Origin: JAGRGG01 sp965217265
Lineage (GTDB): Bacteria > Pseudomonadota > Alphaproteobacteria > Geminicoccales > Geminicoccaceae
Assembly: GCA_965217265.1 (NCBI GenBank)
Contig: CBDCHP010000015.1
Coordinates: 62,001-126,000 of the forward strand
DNA length: 64,000 bases
Direction of reading: 5' to 3'
Each line of letters opens with the position of its first letter. Position 1 is the first letter of the stretch. Both the position numbers and the translations under genes were made by a program. The notes under the pieces are model-generated. The model did no database searches, was not told where the DNA came from, and saw only the letters and a program-made list of their open reading frames with translations. This document shows, piece after piece, positions 55,299-62,755 of this stretch.

Positions 55299-56108
55299 AT
55301 GCGGCCAATGTCCGTGAGCAAACGTGTCCATCCACAGACCGTCGACAAGGCCTCGTCTGCCGTGAACAAGGGCCGGTTCAAGGTCCTGGTCTCCTCGACC
55401 GAAGCGGGCGGCACCGCTGCTTCCTCCCCCGGCGACCGCACCCGGCGCAGACGCGCTTGCGGTCTCGTGGTCGTCGTCGTCGATCCTCGGCCGCTCATGC
55501 GCCAGATCTGGGCGCAGGCGTTGAAGGGATGGGCGCGGGACCTTCGCGTCGTGGCGTTGGAGAACGTCGACGCGTACGCCGATCCCGGCGCGCCGGCCGT
55601 GGCGCTCGTCAATCACGCCGGAAGATCGGGCGCGTCGCTCCAAGACGAGCTGAACGACGCGATCGCACGATTTCGCGCGCATCGCGTGCCGGTGGCGCTG
55701 CTCTCGGACAGCGTCTCGCCCAAGGACATCGTGCACGCGATCGAGAGCGGCGCGCGCGGCTACATCCCGATGAGTTCGGCCCCCTCCCTCGTCGTCGGGG
55801 TGATCAGGTTCGTCGCCGCCGGCGGAAGCTACGCCCCCTCGGAGCCCTTCGTCACCGGCTTGAGAAAGCCCGCGCACCGGGCGACGCCGAACGACGCGTT
55901 GGTGCTGTCGAACGGTTTCTCGCCGCAGCAGACCCTCGTGCTCGAACTCTTGAGCCGCGGCGTCTCCAACCGAAAGATCGCCGAGCAACTCAAGATGCAA
56001 GAGAGCGCGGTGAAGGCCTGCGTGCGCCACATCATGAACAGGCTCGGCGTGACCAACCGCACGCAGATAGCCCTCGCGGTCGCCGATTTGCTGCAGTCGC
56101 AGCCCTGA
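55299..56108 (+). CDS. LuxR/NarL-family regulator with degenerate receiver domain (2)
   Basis: 269 residues from the ATG at 55299 (ribosome site GGGAGGGG). After about 50 polar residues, the receiver-like domain starts LVVVVVDPRPLMRQIWAQAL. The phospho-acceptor strand reads AVALVNHAGRSGAS, Asn replacing Asp, and the loop ESGARGYIPMSSAPS lacks the conserved Lys. The C-terminal HTH is complete: LVLELLSRGVSNRKIAEQLK, MQESAVKACVRHIMNRLGVT. It is convergent with the FapF-like gene (28 bp). Together with its paralogue at 53940, it is the likely regulator of the secretion cluster. Confidence 0.82.
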   Translation: MRPMSVSKRVHPQTVDKASSAVNKGRFKVLVSSTEAGGTAASSPGDRTRRRRACGLVVVVVDPRPLMRQIWAQALKGWARDLRVVALENVDAYADPGAPAVALVNHAGRSGASLQDELNDAIARFRAHRVPVALLSDSVSPKDIVHAIESGARGYIPMSSAPSLVVGVIRFVAAGGSYAPSEPFVTGLRKPAHRATPNDALVLSNGFSPQQTLVLELLSRGVSNRKIAEQLKMQESAVKACVRHIMNRLGVTNRTQIALAVADLLQSQP

Positions 56109-56136
56109 TTAGGGCAGAGCCGCGCCCGAGAATGCC

Positions 56137-57312
56137 TCAAGGAATGGGCAGGTCGAAGCGGATGGGCAGCGAGACCCCGATGCTGTAGTCCGACGCGTCG
56201 TCGGTCACGCCGATGCCGCCGCTGACGTCGAGCAGGGTTTGCGTGCCTAAGAGCACCGAAGCGCCCAGGTTGAGGCTGACCGCGTTCGTGTCCGAGCCAT
56301 CGATCGTGTCGTTGTCGAACTCGTCCTCGCCCGCGAAGGTCTGGCTGAAGCCGACGCGCAGCGACGTCTCGGGGCTGACGGCGAGGAACGTGCTGAGCGA
56401 GTAGGTGAAGGCGTCGCCGCTGCGAAAATCGTCGTCCTCGAAGCTTCTCTCGTAGAAGACGGAGCCGGCGAAGACCAGAGGATCCTGTCGCTTCAGCGCG
56501 GTGAGCCCGACGCTGACCTCGTTGGAGCCGCCGCCGAGGCCGACGCCGTTGTCGAAGCCCTCGCCCGAGGCCGTGTCCCACGTCACCCGGCCGATCAAGT
56601 CCGGCCGCCATCCTTGCTCGCGGAGCAGGGTCTTGGCGAGCCCGACGGTGATGTCGCTGGGGCCGAAGCCGTAATCCTCGTCGGATGCCTCCGCCCCGAA
56701 ACTGAGGAACGTGACGTTCGACTGATCGACGTAGGTGTAGGGCAAGGAGAGTTCGAGCTGGGAATCGAGGGGCAGCCCCACCTGGATGTCCAGGCCCGCG
56801 TCGACGATGTCGCGGCGCAGCTTTTGCGTCGCGACGCTCCTGCCGCCCTCCACGTCGATGAAGACCGCCGCCGAGTCCTCGTCGCGCGTGTAGCTGAGGC
56901 TGGGCGAGACCTCGACCGTGCCGGGGGGGAGCAGGAGGGCGCCGGTCGTGGTCAGCGTCCGCTCGAGCGCGCGCTCGGCGTCCTTCGGGTCGACGACGAG
57001 CCGCCCCGGCTCCGCCGCGCCGTTTGTCTCGGGCGCGGGTTCGGCGCCGGCGTCGGCCCCGTCGTCTTGCGCTTCGGGCGCGGTCAGGGCCTCGGGCAGC
57101 TCGTTCCAGCCGCGCTCGAGCGTCTCGACCCGGCGGAGCAGGTCGCTGATGACGGCGTCGCGCTGCCGCAAGAGATCCTGCAGCTCTGCCGGGTCGGTCG
57201 TCTCCTGCGCTTGTGCCGACGCCGCGCCCAGGAAGACGAGACCGCCGAGGATCGCCGGCCGGACACCCGTGCGCCAACGCGGCGCGCGGTTTCGTAGCTT
57301 GATGAAAATCAA
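56137..57312 (-). CDS. FapF-like outer-membrane barrel with N-terminal coiled coil
   Basis: 391 residues if started at a TTG at 57312 (AAGGTGATCCG upstream); the signal peptide PAILGGLVFLGAASAQAQ supports this. Then come a short coiled coil (DPAELQDLLRQRDAVISDLL, RRVETLERGW), a Pro/Ala/Glu linker (about residues 75-105), and a beta-barrel with alternating strands (VEVSPSLSYTRDEDSAAVFI, QLELSLPYTYVDQSNVTFLS) ending in a strand ISVSLPIRFDLPIP-like. Coiled coil plus linker plus barrel is the layout of FapF, the amyloid secretion pore of Pseudomonas. The C39 peptidase gene lies 19 bp upstream. The assignment as a Fap-type pore is inference from architecture and context. Confidence 0.7.
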   Translation of the reverse strand: MIFIKLRNRAPRWRTGVRPAILGGLVFLGAASAQAQETTDPAELQDLLRQRDAVISDLLRRVETLERGWNELPEALTAPEAQDDGADAGAEPAPETNGAAEPGRLVVDPKDAERALERTLTTTGALLLPPGTVEVSPSLSYTRDEDSAAVFIDVEGGRSVATQKLRRDIVDAGLDIQVGLPLDSQLELSLPYTYVDQSNVTFLSFGAEASDEDYGFGPSDITVGLAKTLLREQGWRPDLIGRVTWDTASGEGFDNGVGLGGGSNEVSVGLTALKRQDPLVFAGSVFYERSFEDDDFRSGDAFTYSLSTFLAVSPETSLRVGFSQTFAGEDEFDNDTIDGSDTNAVSLNLGASVLLGTQTLLDVSGGIGVTDDASDYSIGVSLPIRFDLPIP

Positions 57313-57331
57313 CGGATCACCTTGGTCGATT

Positions 57332-57958
57332 TCAGTTAATGAAGAGAAAATCCTCGGGCTTGGCCCGCAGAAGATTGGGTACATCCAGCCCGTCCGGCTG
57401 CACGACGACGAAGCCGACGTGGCCCAGCTCGGCGTAGTCGATCCAGGCCGAGCGCAGGCGCTCGACGGTGATCGTCCGGTTGCCGTAGGCCGGGTCGGCG
57501 AGGAGCACGCGGTTGCCCCACATGCCGCGCACGACGACGAAATGGTTGTAGCCGTAGAGGTTGACCGGCACGATGACCGGGGTCAGCGCGGCCAGGTCGT
57601 TGACGCCGAGCTGACCGAGGCCGATGCCCTCCAGGCCGCGGCTGTCGGTGTAGCGTTTGAGGTCGAGCAAGGAGAAGCCCTGCTGGTATTGAACCAGGTT
57701 GGGGTTTTTTAGATACTCCTCGCGGTTGATGAGCCCGGTCGCGACCTCCTTCTCGGTCACGTCGAGACCGTGCTGGTAGCGCAGGAGCGTCGCCAGCGCC
57801 GCAGCGCCGCAACTCAAGTCCCACTCCTGCACGAACATGTTCTCCTGCCGCATCTCCAGCAGGCTCTTGACGGGCTGCGCCCCCGCCGCCGACGCGCAGA
57901 GACAGGCAAAGGCCAGCATAAAGGCCGGCAAAGCGTTGTTGAATAGTCTGGCCATCAA
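57332..57958 (-). CDS. Periplasmic C39-family cysteine peptidase (FapD-like)
   Basis: 208 residues with a signal peptide (ALPAFMLAFACLCASAAGA). The C39 triad is clear: Cys in QEWDLSCGAAALATLLRYQH, His in YGYNHFVVVRGMWGNRVLLA, and Asp in LADPAYGN. Free-standing, exported C39 peptidases accompany FapF-type pores in Fap operons. C39 enzymes usually cut after a Gly-Gly or Gly-Ala pair in the leader of an exported substrate. Three such substrates with an A-G motif are encoded upstream on the same strand. First ATG at 57958; 19 bp before the FapF-like gene. Confidence 0.8.
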   Translation of the reverse strand: MMARLFNNALPAFMLAFACLCASAAGAQPVKSLLEMRQENMFVQEWDLSCGAAALATLLRYQHGLDVTEKEVATGLINREEYLKNPNLVQYQQGFSLLDLKRYTDSRGLEGIGLGQLGVNDLAALTPVIVPVNLYGYNHFVVVRGMWGNRVLLADPAYGNRTITVERLRSAWIDYAELGHVGFVVVQPDGLDVPNLLRAKPEDFLFIN

Positions 57959-58034
57959 ACGTCTCTCTCGCCGCCTCCGCCGCGCCGCGTTCCCCGACCG
58001 CTTTTACAGGCTCGACGTCCTATCAGCAAGAAGC

Positions 58035-58116
58035 GGCCTCCCCGCACGCGGGGAGGCCGGTCGAACTTCCCGATCGCCCCGCCCCGGACCGGCTCACGAC
58101 CGGTCGAGGCGGGGCG
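58035..58116 (-). terminator. Two strong hairpins between the small secreted protein 1 and the peptidase gene
   Basis: 58035-58058 has perfect 10-bp arms (GGCCTCCCCG/CGGGGAGGCC, loop CACG) and 58075-58116 has GC-rich arms CGCCCCGCC.../...GGCGGGGCG. No strong T-run follows on the reverse strand, so they may attenuate or stabilise rather than end transcription. This could set the ratio of substrate to peptidase/pore transcripts. Confidence 0.5.
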
Positions 58117-58132
58117 TGCAGGGACTTGCCGA

Positions 58133-58567
58133 TCAATCGCTGTCGTTGTCGTTGCCGGCGGCCGGGCCGGACGAGGCCGTCGAGATCGAGGACGAGCTGT
58201 TGTGGGTCCTGCCGCCCTTGGTCACGATCTTGGTGTCCGTGGCCGTGAAGGTGTCCGTGTCGTAGGTGTCCGGGGCCTTCACCTTGGAGTCGGCCGCGGC
58301 GGTGGCCGTGTTCTCACCCTTGGGCGCCGGGGCCGGGGCCGCCGGCGGGTTGCCGCAGTCGTGGCCGCACTTCTTGTAGTAGATCTTGACGACCTTGAGG
58401 TACTTCTTCCACTTATGGTTCTTGCCGGCGGCCGTGACGCTTTCCATCTGCGTGCTGTTGAGCTGCACGCCGCGGTTGAAATCTTGCGCGCTGGCAACGC
58501 TGACGAAGCTGACGCTGCCGAGAAGCGCTGCGCCCGCCAGCAGCATCGTGGCTTTCTTGACCAACAT
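58133..58567 (-). CDS. Small exported protein 1 with QMExVxAxG motif
   Basis: 144 residues. Sec signal peptide (MLLAGAALLGSVSFVSVASA) from the ATG at 58567 (GGAG upstream). The mature part starts QDFNRGVQLNSTQMESVTAA, carrying the motif LxxxQM(D/E)xVxAxG shared with the other two small proteins. Next come a Lys-rich stretch (HKWKKYLKVVKIYYKKCGHD) with two cysteines, and a low-complexity Ala/Pro/Thr/Ser tail. No known domain. I infer that it is a processed export substrate. Confidence 0.7.
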   Translation of the reverse strand: MLVKKATMLLAGAALLGSVSFVSVASAQDFNRGVQLNSTQMESVTAAGKNHKWKKYLKVVKIYYKKCGHDCGNPPAAPAPAPKGENTATAAADSKVKAPDTYDTDTFTATDTKIVTKGGRTHNSSSSISTASSGPAAGNDNDSD

Positions 58568-58678
58568 GACTTGCGTACTCCTTAGTGTACCCGCTTGAGC
58601 TTTTCTAAAAGCTTCGAGGCCGCCACCTTCAACGGCGCTCGCGAGTGACAGTGACCTAGATCCAATGGGAGGAAAAGG

Positions 58679-58699
58679 CTGTCATAAGTATTAAGACAG
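58679..58699 (-). promoter_or_regulatory. Operator-like inverted repeat upstream of small protein 1
   Basis: CTGTC-N11-GACAG lies in a short AT-rich stretch about 112 bp upstream of the start, with TAATAC inside it on the reverse strand as a possible -10. It may be a LuxR-type target. Weak. Confidence 0.3.
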
Positions 58700-58770
58700 A
58701 ATCGAAGCGGCGGTCGAGGCGGGAGGGAAATCTCCTCGAACAAACGACGCACGCGGCCCCCAAAGACCAA

Positions 58771-58798
58771 GGGCACCGGTACGGTCGTACCGGTGCCC
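58771..58798 (-). terminator. Terminator hairpin after small protein 2
   Basis: Perfect 12-bp arms GGGCACCGGTAC/GTACCGGTGCCC with a 4-base loop. On the reverse strand it is followed by TTGGTCTTT. It sits 45 bp past the stop of small protein 2, well placed for intrinsic termination. Confidence 0.65.
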
Positions 58799-58842
58799 CC
58801 CTCGATCCCCGCCGCGGCCACGGCGGCGTCAGACCAGAAAAT

Positions 58843-59283
58843 TTAGTGGTGTTTGACGTGCTCGATCCGCACGCGGACCGCTTTGAGCTTGTGCTCGACC
58901 GTCGCTTTCGCTGCCTTCAGCTTGTGCTGGGCCGTCGCCTTCGTTGCCTTGAGCTTTTGCCGGGCCTTTACCTTCTCCACCTTCGGCTTCTTCTCTGCCT
59001 TGGCGGGCGCCTTGCCGTCCTTGCCCTTGTCCGACGTCGTGACCTCGATGCGGACGCCGTGTCCCTTCTTGCCGGCGACGGCCACGCGCGCGCTGCTGCT
59101 TGCCGCCGCCTTGTCACCCGCCGCCTTGGCCTTGACGTCCACCTTGACGCTCAAGCCCGCCGCGACGGCGTCCATCTGGGCCGGGGTCAGCACCAGCGGC
59201 TCCGCCGCGACGCCGATCGACGCCTGCGACAGGAACAAGGACGCGGTAACGGCGGCCGCGCCGGCGAACAACCTGATCTTCAT
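58843..59283 (-). CDS. Small exported protein 2 with QMDxVxAG motif and Lys-rich repeats
   Basis: 146 residues from the ATG at 59283. The signal peptide (RLFAGAAAVTASLFLSQASI) is followed by EPLVLTPAQMDAVAAGLSVK. The first 54 residues are identical to small protein 3. The C-terminal 40 residues are three 11-residue repeats (ARQKLKATKAT, AQHKLKAAKAT, VEHKLKAVRVR) then IEHVKHH, predicted helical and very basic. An 11-residue period fits a hendecad coiled coil. The repeats could bind acidic polymers such as DNA, polysaccharide or LPS; that is speculation. Confidence 0.72.
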   Translation of the reverse strand: MKIRLFAGAAAVTASLFLSQASIGVAAEPLVLTPAQMDAVAAGLSVKVDVKAKAAGDKAAASSSARVAVAGKKGHGVRIEVTTSDKGKDGKAPAKAEKKPKVEKVKARQKLKATKATAQHKLKAAKATVEHKLKAVRVRIEHVKHH

Positions 59284-59390
59284 GCCCTCTTGCCTCCAGG
59301 TTCGGCCCAGGCGCTGCCACCAGCGGACCTCGGGCCGGCAGAATTTCGAACTGCCTAGCCATTCGATCCAAATAGCTATGGTACATCATA

Positions 59391-59440
59391 GTACGCCGCG
59401 GACGCGGGCGGGTTGCTAGCCTATCAAAAGTCGCTGCAAC
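59391..59440 (-). repeat. 50-bp conserved upstream element, copy before small protein 2
   Basis: Identical over 50 bp to 60108-60157 upstream of small protein 3 (starts GTACGCCGCGGACGCGGGCG). It lies 108-157 bp before the start codon. The adjoining sequence is a palindrome-like CTATGATGTACCATAG (59375-59390). Probably a duplicated promoter/operator. Confidence 0.7.
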
Positions 59441-59592
59441 TAAAGGTATAGACAATCACGTGGGGCATGGGAGGAAAGGAACATGGTCTCGACGGCGTCT
59501 CGCCGTTCGAAGGCGAAGCAGGACGCCCTGGGAACCGCGCCGGATCGTCGCCGGCGGCACCGGTCTCGGGCGCGGTCCTCGGCCGTTCGTCC

Positions 59593-59985
59593 TCACCGCT
59601 TGTCTTGGGCGCGCACCTTCACGTATCCGATGGCCACTTTGCCGTTGGCGTAGGTGCGGCTCTTGCGCTTGATGCTCACCTTGTCGCCGGTGGCGGCGGC
59701 GTCGATCGAGGTCGAGGCGCCGTTGTCCTCGTCCGACCTGGCGATCGCGATGCCGATGCCGTAGCCGATGTTCTTGATGAGGCGCACCTTCGTGTCGGTG
59801 TTTGTCTTGGTCTCGTTGCCCACCGCCTTGGCCTTGACGTCCACCTTGACGCTCAAGCCCGCCGCGACGGCGTCCATCTGGGCCGGGGTCAGCACCAGCG
59901 GCTCCGCCGCGACGCCGATCGACGCCTGCGACAGGAACAAGGACGCGGTAACGGCGGCCGCGCCGGCGAACAACCTGATCTTCAT
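59593..59985 (-). CDS. Small exported protein 3 with QMDxVxAG motif
   Basis: 130 residues from the ATG at 59985. It shares the signal peptide and first 54 residues with small protein 2, then diverges into a beta-prone domain (VRLIKNIGYGIGIAIARSDE, ASTSIDAAATGDKVSIKRKS, YANGKVAIGYVKVRAQDKR) with alternating residues. That pattern is compatible with fibre-forming or barrel-forming segments. No known family. Presumably a further substrate of the C39 peptidase. Confidence 0.72.
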   Translation of the reverse strand: MKIRLFAGAAAVTASLFLSQASIGVAAEPLVLTPAQMDAVAAGLSVKVDVKAKAVGNETKTNTDTKVRLIKNIGYGIGIAIARSDEDNGASTSIDAAATGDKVSIKRKSRTYANGKVAIGYVKVRAQDKR

Positions 59986-60107
59986 GCCCTCTTGCCTCCA
60001 GGTTCGGCGAAGGCCTTGCTGGCAGCAGACCTTGGGCCGGAAAAGTCTTCGAATCGCCAAGAAGCCATTCGTTTCGATGGTCGTTTCGATGGCTACAGGT
60101 ATCCGTA

Positions 60108-60157
60108 GTACGCCGCGGACGCGGGCGGGTTGCTAGCCTATCAAAAGTCGCTGCAAC
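60108..60157 (-). repeat. 50-bp conserved upstream element, copy before small protein 3
   Basis: Exact match to 59391-59440. It lies 123-172 bp before the start of small protein 3, adjoining CTACGGATACCTGTAG-like sequence on the reverse strand. Together with the identical gene starts it shows that promoter and leader were duplicated together. Confidence 0.7.
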
Positions 60158-60249
60158 CAATGGAAGATGTCGATCGTGAAAAGCGCGTCGCGGTAGAAGC
60201 ACGCCCCACGATTGGTTCGACTGAAGAAGTTAAGTCGCCCGCCGCCGCG

Positions 60250-60663
60250 TCAATCTTCCGCGTCGGGCCACGCGACCTCGTCCTCGCCCACGAGGTCGCC
60301 GCGCATCGAGGGGCCGTCGGTATGGACCCGTTCGAGATCGCCGCAGACGAGGTGGTGCCACTTCGGCAGGTCGAAGCCGAAAGCGACGAGGCGGTAGGCG
60401 CAGGTGTGCGGCAGCCAGTCGAGGTCGTGCACGTTGTCGGGGGTGATCTTGACGCAGTCGGGCACGCGGGCCTTGCGGTTGGCGTAGTCGGCGCAGCGGT
60501 GCGTGCAGAGATCGAGCAGCCGGCACGCGGCGTCGGAGAGGGCGACCTCGCCCGTGTCCACGTCCTCGACCCGGATCTGACAGCACAAGCCGCAGCCGTC
60601 GCACAGCCTCTCCCACTCGGCCGCACTCATCTCGGCCAAGCCCTTCTCGCGCCAGAACGTCAT
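60250..60663 (-). CDS. YcgN/YkgJ-like cysteine-cluster protein
   Basis: 137 residues from the ATG at 60663. The cysteine cluster (LCDGCGLCCQIRVEDVDTG, RLLDLCTHRCADYANRKARV, PDCVKITPDN) and the later LPHTCAYRL fit the YcgN family, thought to bind a metal or Fe-S cluster. Role unknown. The ATG is 19 bp from the end of a MITE-like repeat (60682-60828), which may provide or block its promoter. Confidence 0.82.
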   Translation of the reverse strand: MTFWREKGLAEMSAAEWERLCDGCGLCCQIRVEDVDTGEVALSDAACRLLDLCTHRCADYANRKARVPDCVKITPDNVHDLDWLPHTCAYRLVAFGFDLPKWHHLVCGDLERVHTDGPSMRGDLVGEDEVAWPDAED

Positions 60664-60681
60664 GATAACTCGCAGTTGAGT

Positions 60682-60828
60682 GAACGATTCGCGTGCGCTG
60701 CCGCGCGGGCCTTTTCTCCTCGTTTTTTGCAAGTGTTGGCGCAGGAGACCGGCCGCGATGCCGAGGACCAAGCTCGAACAAGACAAAAAAGAAGAGAAGG
60801 CCCCGCGCCCGGCGGACGCGCAGCGTTC
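60682..60828. repeat. MITE-like repeat, copy B
   Basis: 147 bp with long imperfect terminal inverted repeats (left GAACGATTCGCGTGCGCTGC, right complement GAACGCTGCGCGTCCGCCGG). Over its length it resembles copy A (9277-9416). The right end overlaps the stop codon of the small partition gene. Non-coding. Confidence 0.65.
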
Positions 60829-61066
60829 ACTCATAATTGTGCCGCCGCCGTGCGCGTTCAATCGCCGGCAGGAGCACGTCGAGGCAAAAGTCCTGCACCG
60901 TCTTGCGCTCCATCGCCGCCAGCACTTTCAGGTCCTGCGCGTCCTTGAGCGCCAAGCGCAGGATGACGTCCTTGCGCTCGACGCCGGCCTTGCCGCGCCG
61001 CTTGCGCGCGGCCGGGCCGCCGCCGCGCGCCTCGGTCGCGGCCGGCCGCACCCGCATCGCCTTCAT
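60827..61066 (-). CDS. Small partition partner, replicon 2
   Basis: 79 residues from the ATG at 61066, overlapping the parA2 stop (ATGA). The basic N-terminus (RKRRGKAGVERKDVILRLAL) and LKDAQDLKVLAAMERKTVQD, FCLDVLLPAIERARRR form a likely ribbon-helix-helix type DNA-binding protein. It parallels the small gene after parA1 in position, not clearly in sequence. The stop codon is within the end of MITE-like copy B, so the last residues may have been altered by insertion. Confidence 0.7.
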   Translation of the reverse strand: MKAMRVRPAATEARGGGPAARKRRGKAGVERKDVILRLALKDAQDLKVLAAMERKTVQDFCLDVLLPAIERARRRHNYE

Positions 61067-61728
61067 CCGGCCAGCCTCGCTTGCTTGAGATCGGCGAAGG
61101 CGAGGGCGAAGACGGCGTCGAACTCCTCGGCGGCCTTGGCATCGAGGGGCCGGTACTCGTTGACGGCGAGGCCCTTCGGCGCCGCGCGCTTCACCGCCAC
61201 CCGCTCGCGCACGATCGCCCCGGCGAGGCTCAAGGCGGCGCAGGCCCGGATCGCGCCCTTGGCCTCGTCGATGTCGGCGTCGCGCGGGTTGGTCGAGGCA
61301 CGGTTGAGGACGACGACGGCGTCCAGGGCGGGGTTGGCCCCCCTCGCCTCGCCGACGCGGGCGTCGATGACGCCGAGCGTCCAGACGTCGAGCCCGGCCG
61401 GCTGCACCGGCACGACGGCGCGGCCGGCGACGCGCAGGGCCGCCTCGACCTCGCGGCTGTCGCCGGCGGCGACGTCGATCACGACGTCGTCGAAGCGCCC
61501 GGCCATGTCGCGCACGGTGCGGCTCAAGGACGGGCCGAACTTCTGCACCGCCACCACCGGCGGCACGGGCTCGGCCCCGCGCGCCTCGGCCCAGTAGCTC
61601 GCACTCCCCTGCCGGTCGGCGTCGACGAGGAGGACGTGGCGCCCGGCCGCGGCGGCGAGCCCGGCGAGGTTGGTCGCGAACGTCGTCTTGCCGGTGCCGC
61701 CCTTCTCGCCCAACACGGCGACGATCAT
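61063..61728 (-). CDS. parA: ParA-family partition ATPase, replicon 2
   Basis: 221 residues from the ATG at 61728. Deviant Walker A LGEKGGTGKTTFATNLAGL, DADRQGSAS, and VVIDVAAGDS. It is similar in length and layout to parA1 but clearly diverged, so it should segregate a different centromere. Palindromic TTGATAAC motifs lie just upstream (61752-61774, 61863-61887). Confidence 0.88.
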   Translation of the reverse strand: MIVAVLGEKGGTGKTTFATNLAGLAAAAGRHVLLVDADRQGSASYWAEARGAEPVPPVVAVQKFGPSLSRTVRDMAGRFDDVVIDVAAGDSREVEAALRVAGRAVVPVQPAGLDVWTLGVIDARVGEARGANPALDAVVVLNRASTNPRDADIDEAKGAIRACAALSLAGAIVRERVAVKRAAPKGLAVNEYRPLDAKAAEEFDAVFALAFADLKQARLAG

Positions 61729-61751
61729 GGCGTTGCTCCCGATGCAGCACG

Positions 61752-61887
61752 ACTTGATAACAAGATAACTTGATGCGGCCAGGCAAGCGCCGCGCGCGAG
61801 ACGGGCGGGCTTTGCCGCCGCACCGTGCGCGCGGCGCCACACGACGACCCGGCCGCGTTGGCTAACTTGATAACTTGTTATCTCGAT
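61752..61887 (-). promoter_or_regulatory. Operator/centromere candidate upstream of parA2
   Basis: ACTTGATAAC occurs at 61752-61761 and 61866-61875; GATAACTTG at 61764-61772 and 61869-61877; and CTTGTTATC, the inverse, at 61874-61882. These AT-rich motifs stand out in GC-rich DNA and flank about 90 bp upstream of the parA2 start. They are the expected kind of par operator or partition site. Confidence 0.5.
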
Positions 61888-62106
61888 TGACCCCGTGGGT
61901 TTGGGGCTTTGAGCGCGTGTTTTGAGCCGGCGTGCGGGACGCCCGCCCCCGCCTTGGGGCCGCAAGGGCGGTTCCCCGCCCCGCCGATGAACGCCCCGTG
62001 ATCACGAAAAGCGTCCGCCGGCCCCTTCGCGGGGCTTTGGCCGCAGCTTTGGCGTCGGACGGTCGAGAACCGGACGAGGAATGCCTCTCTACGGGCCTGG
62101 GATAGC
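61888..62106. other. Spacer between partition genes and origin
   Basis: About 220 bp with no gene recognised. The last part leads into the left arm of the inverted repeat that brackets the iterons. Confidence 0.35.
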
Positions 62107-62185
62107 CCTAGGAGCGCCGATAAGCGGTTATATGCGGTTGCCCTAGCCAAAGGGCCCTCGCGGCCGTCCTAGGGGCCTTGGAGCG
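62107..62185. repeat. Left arm of the inverted repeat around the origin
   Basis: It resembles the complement of 62756-62834: both contain CCTAGGAGCGCC at the outer side and TCGCGGCCGT(C/T)CTAGGGGCC, then (T/C)TGGAGCG at the inner side. Match is imperfect in the middle. The arms bracket a 570-bp region that contains five iterons. Confidence 0.6.
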
Positions 62186-62223
62186 CGCTCACGGCGATAG
62201 GGGCTTTCGGCCCCGGTTGGGGC

Positions 62224-62608
62224 GCGACCAAACACCCGTAACTTCGACGCCCCGGCGACCCCAAGCGTCACCAAACACCCGTGGCGAACGTCGCCTCGGC
62301 GGGAGGTTCCTCGGCAACGGCGTTCCCGCCCCGCCGCCGTCCGACGTCGTGCCGTGTCGCCCCCGATGGCACCGCTTGAAAGGCAAAACCAAGCCCCGAT
62401 TCGGGCGGTTTTTCGAGGTTTGGCGCGGTCTTGTTCGGGGTTATGCCCGTTATCCCCGTTTTGCACCGACCATCTATCGGAATCCTACCGGATTCTTGAC
62501 TATAGGATTGCGCGACCAAACACCCGTAGAAAAAATCGTTTAGAATCAACAAAATTGGTTTTTTGGGCGCGACCAAACACCCGTAGAAAGCGCGACCAAA
62601 CACCCGTG
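62224..62608 (+). other. Iteron cluster, origin of replication (oriV) of replicon 2
   Basis: The 17-bp iteron GCGACCAAACACCCGTA, or a close variant, occurs at 62224-62240, 62265-62283 (variant with core ACCAAACACCCGT), 62512-62528, 62569-62585 and 62592-62608, all in the same direction; a sixth copy is at 63062-63078. An AT-rich stretch lies at 62527-62565, and a DnaA-box-like CGTGGATAA at 62605-62613 overlaps the fifth iteron. This is the layout of an iteron plasmid origin: RepA binding sites, DnaA box, unwinding region. RepA2 lies next to it. Confidence 0.85.
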
Positions 62609-62755
62609 GATAACTTTGTTGATACACCGCGATCGCCCGAAAACGGCGCCGCCCCGGCCGCGGCGCCGCGGCCGGGGCAAAAAACGGGATTTCCGGTCCC
62701 GGCCGCAACGACGGGGCCGGTTGCGCGGCGCGAAATGCCGTATGGCCCGTAATCA

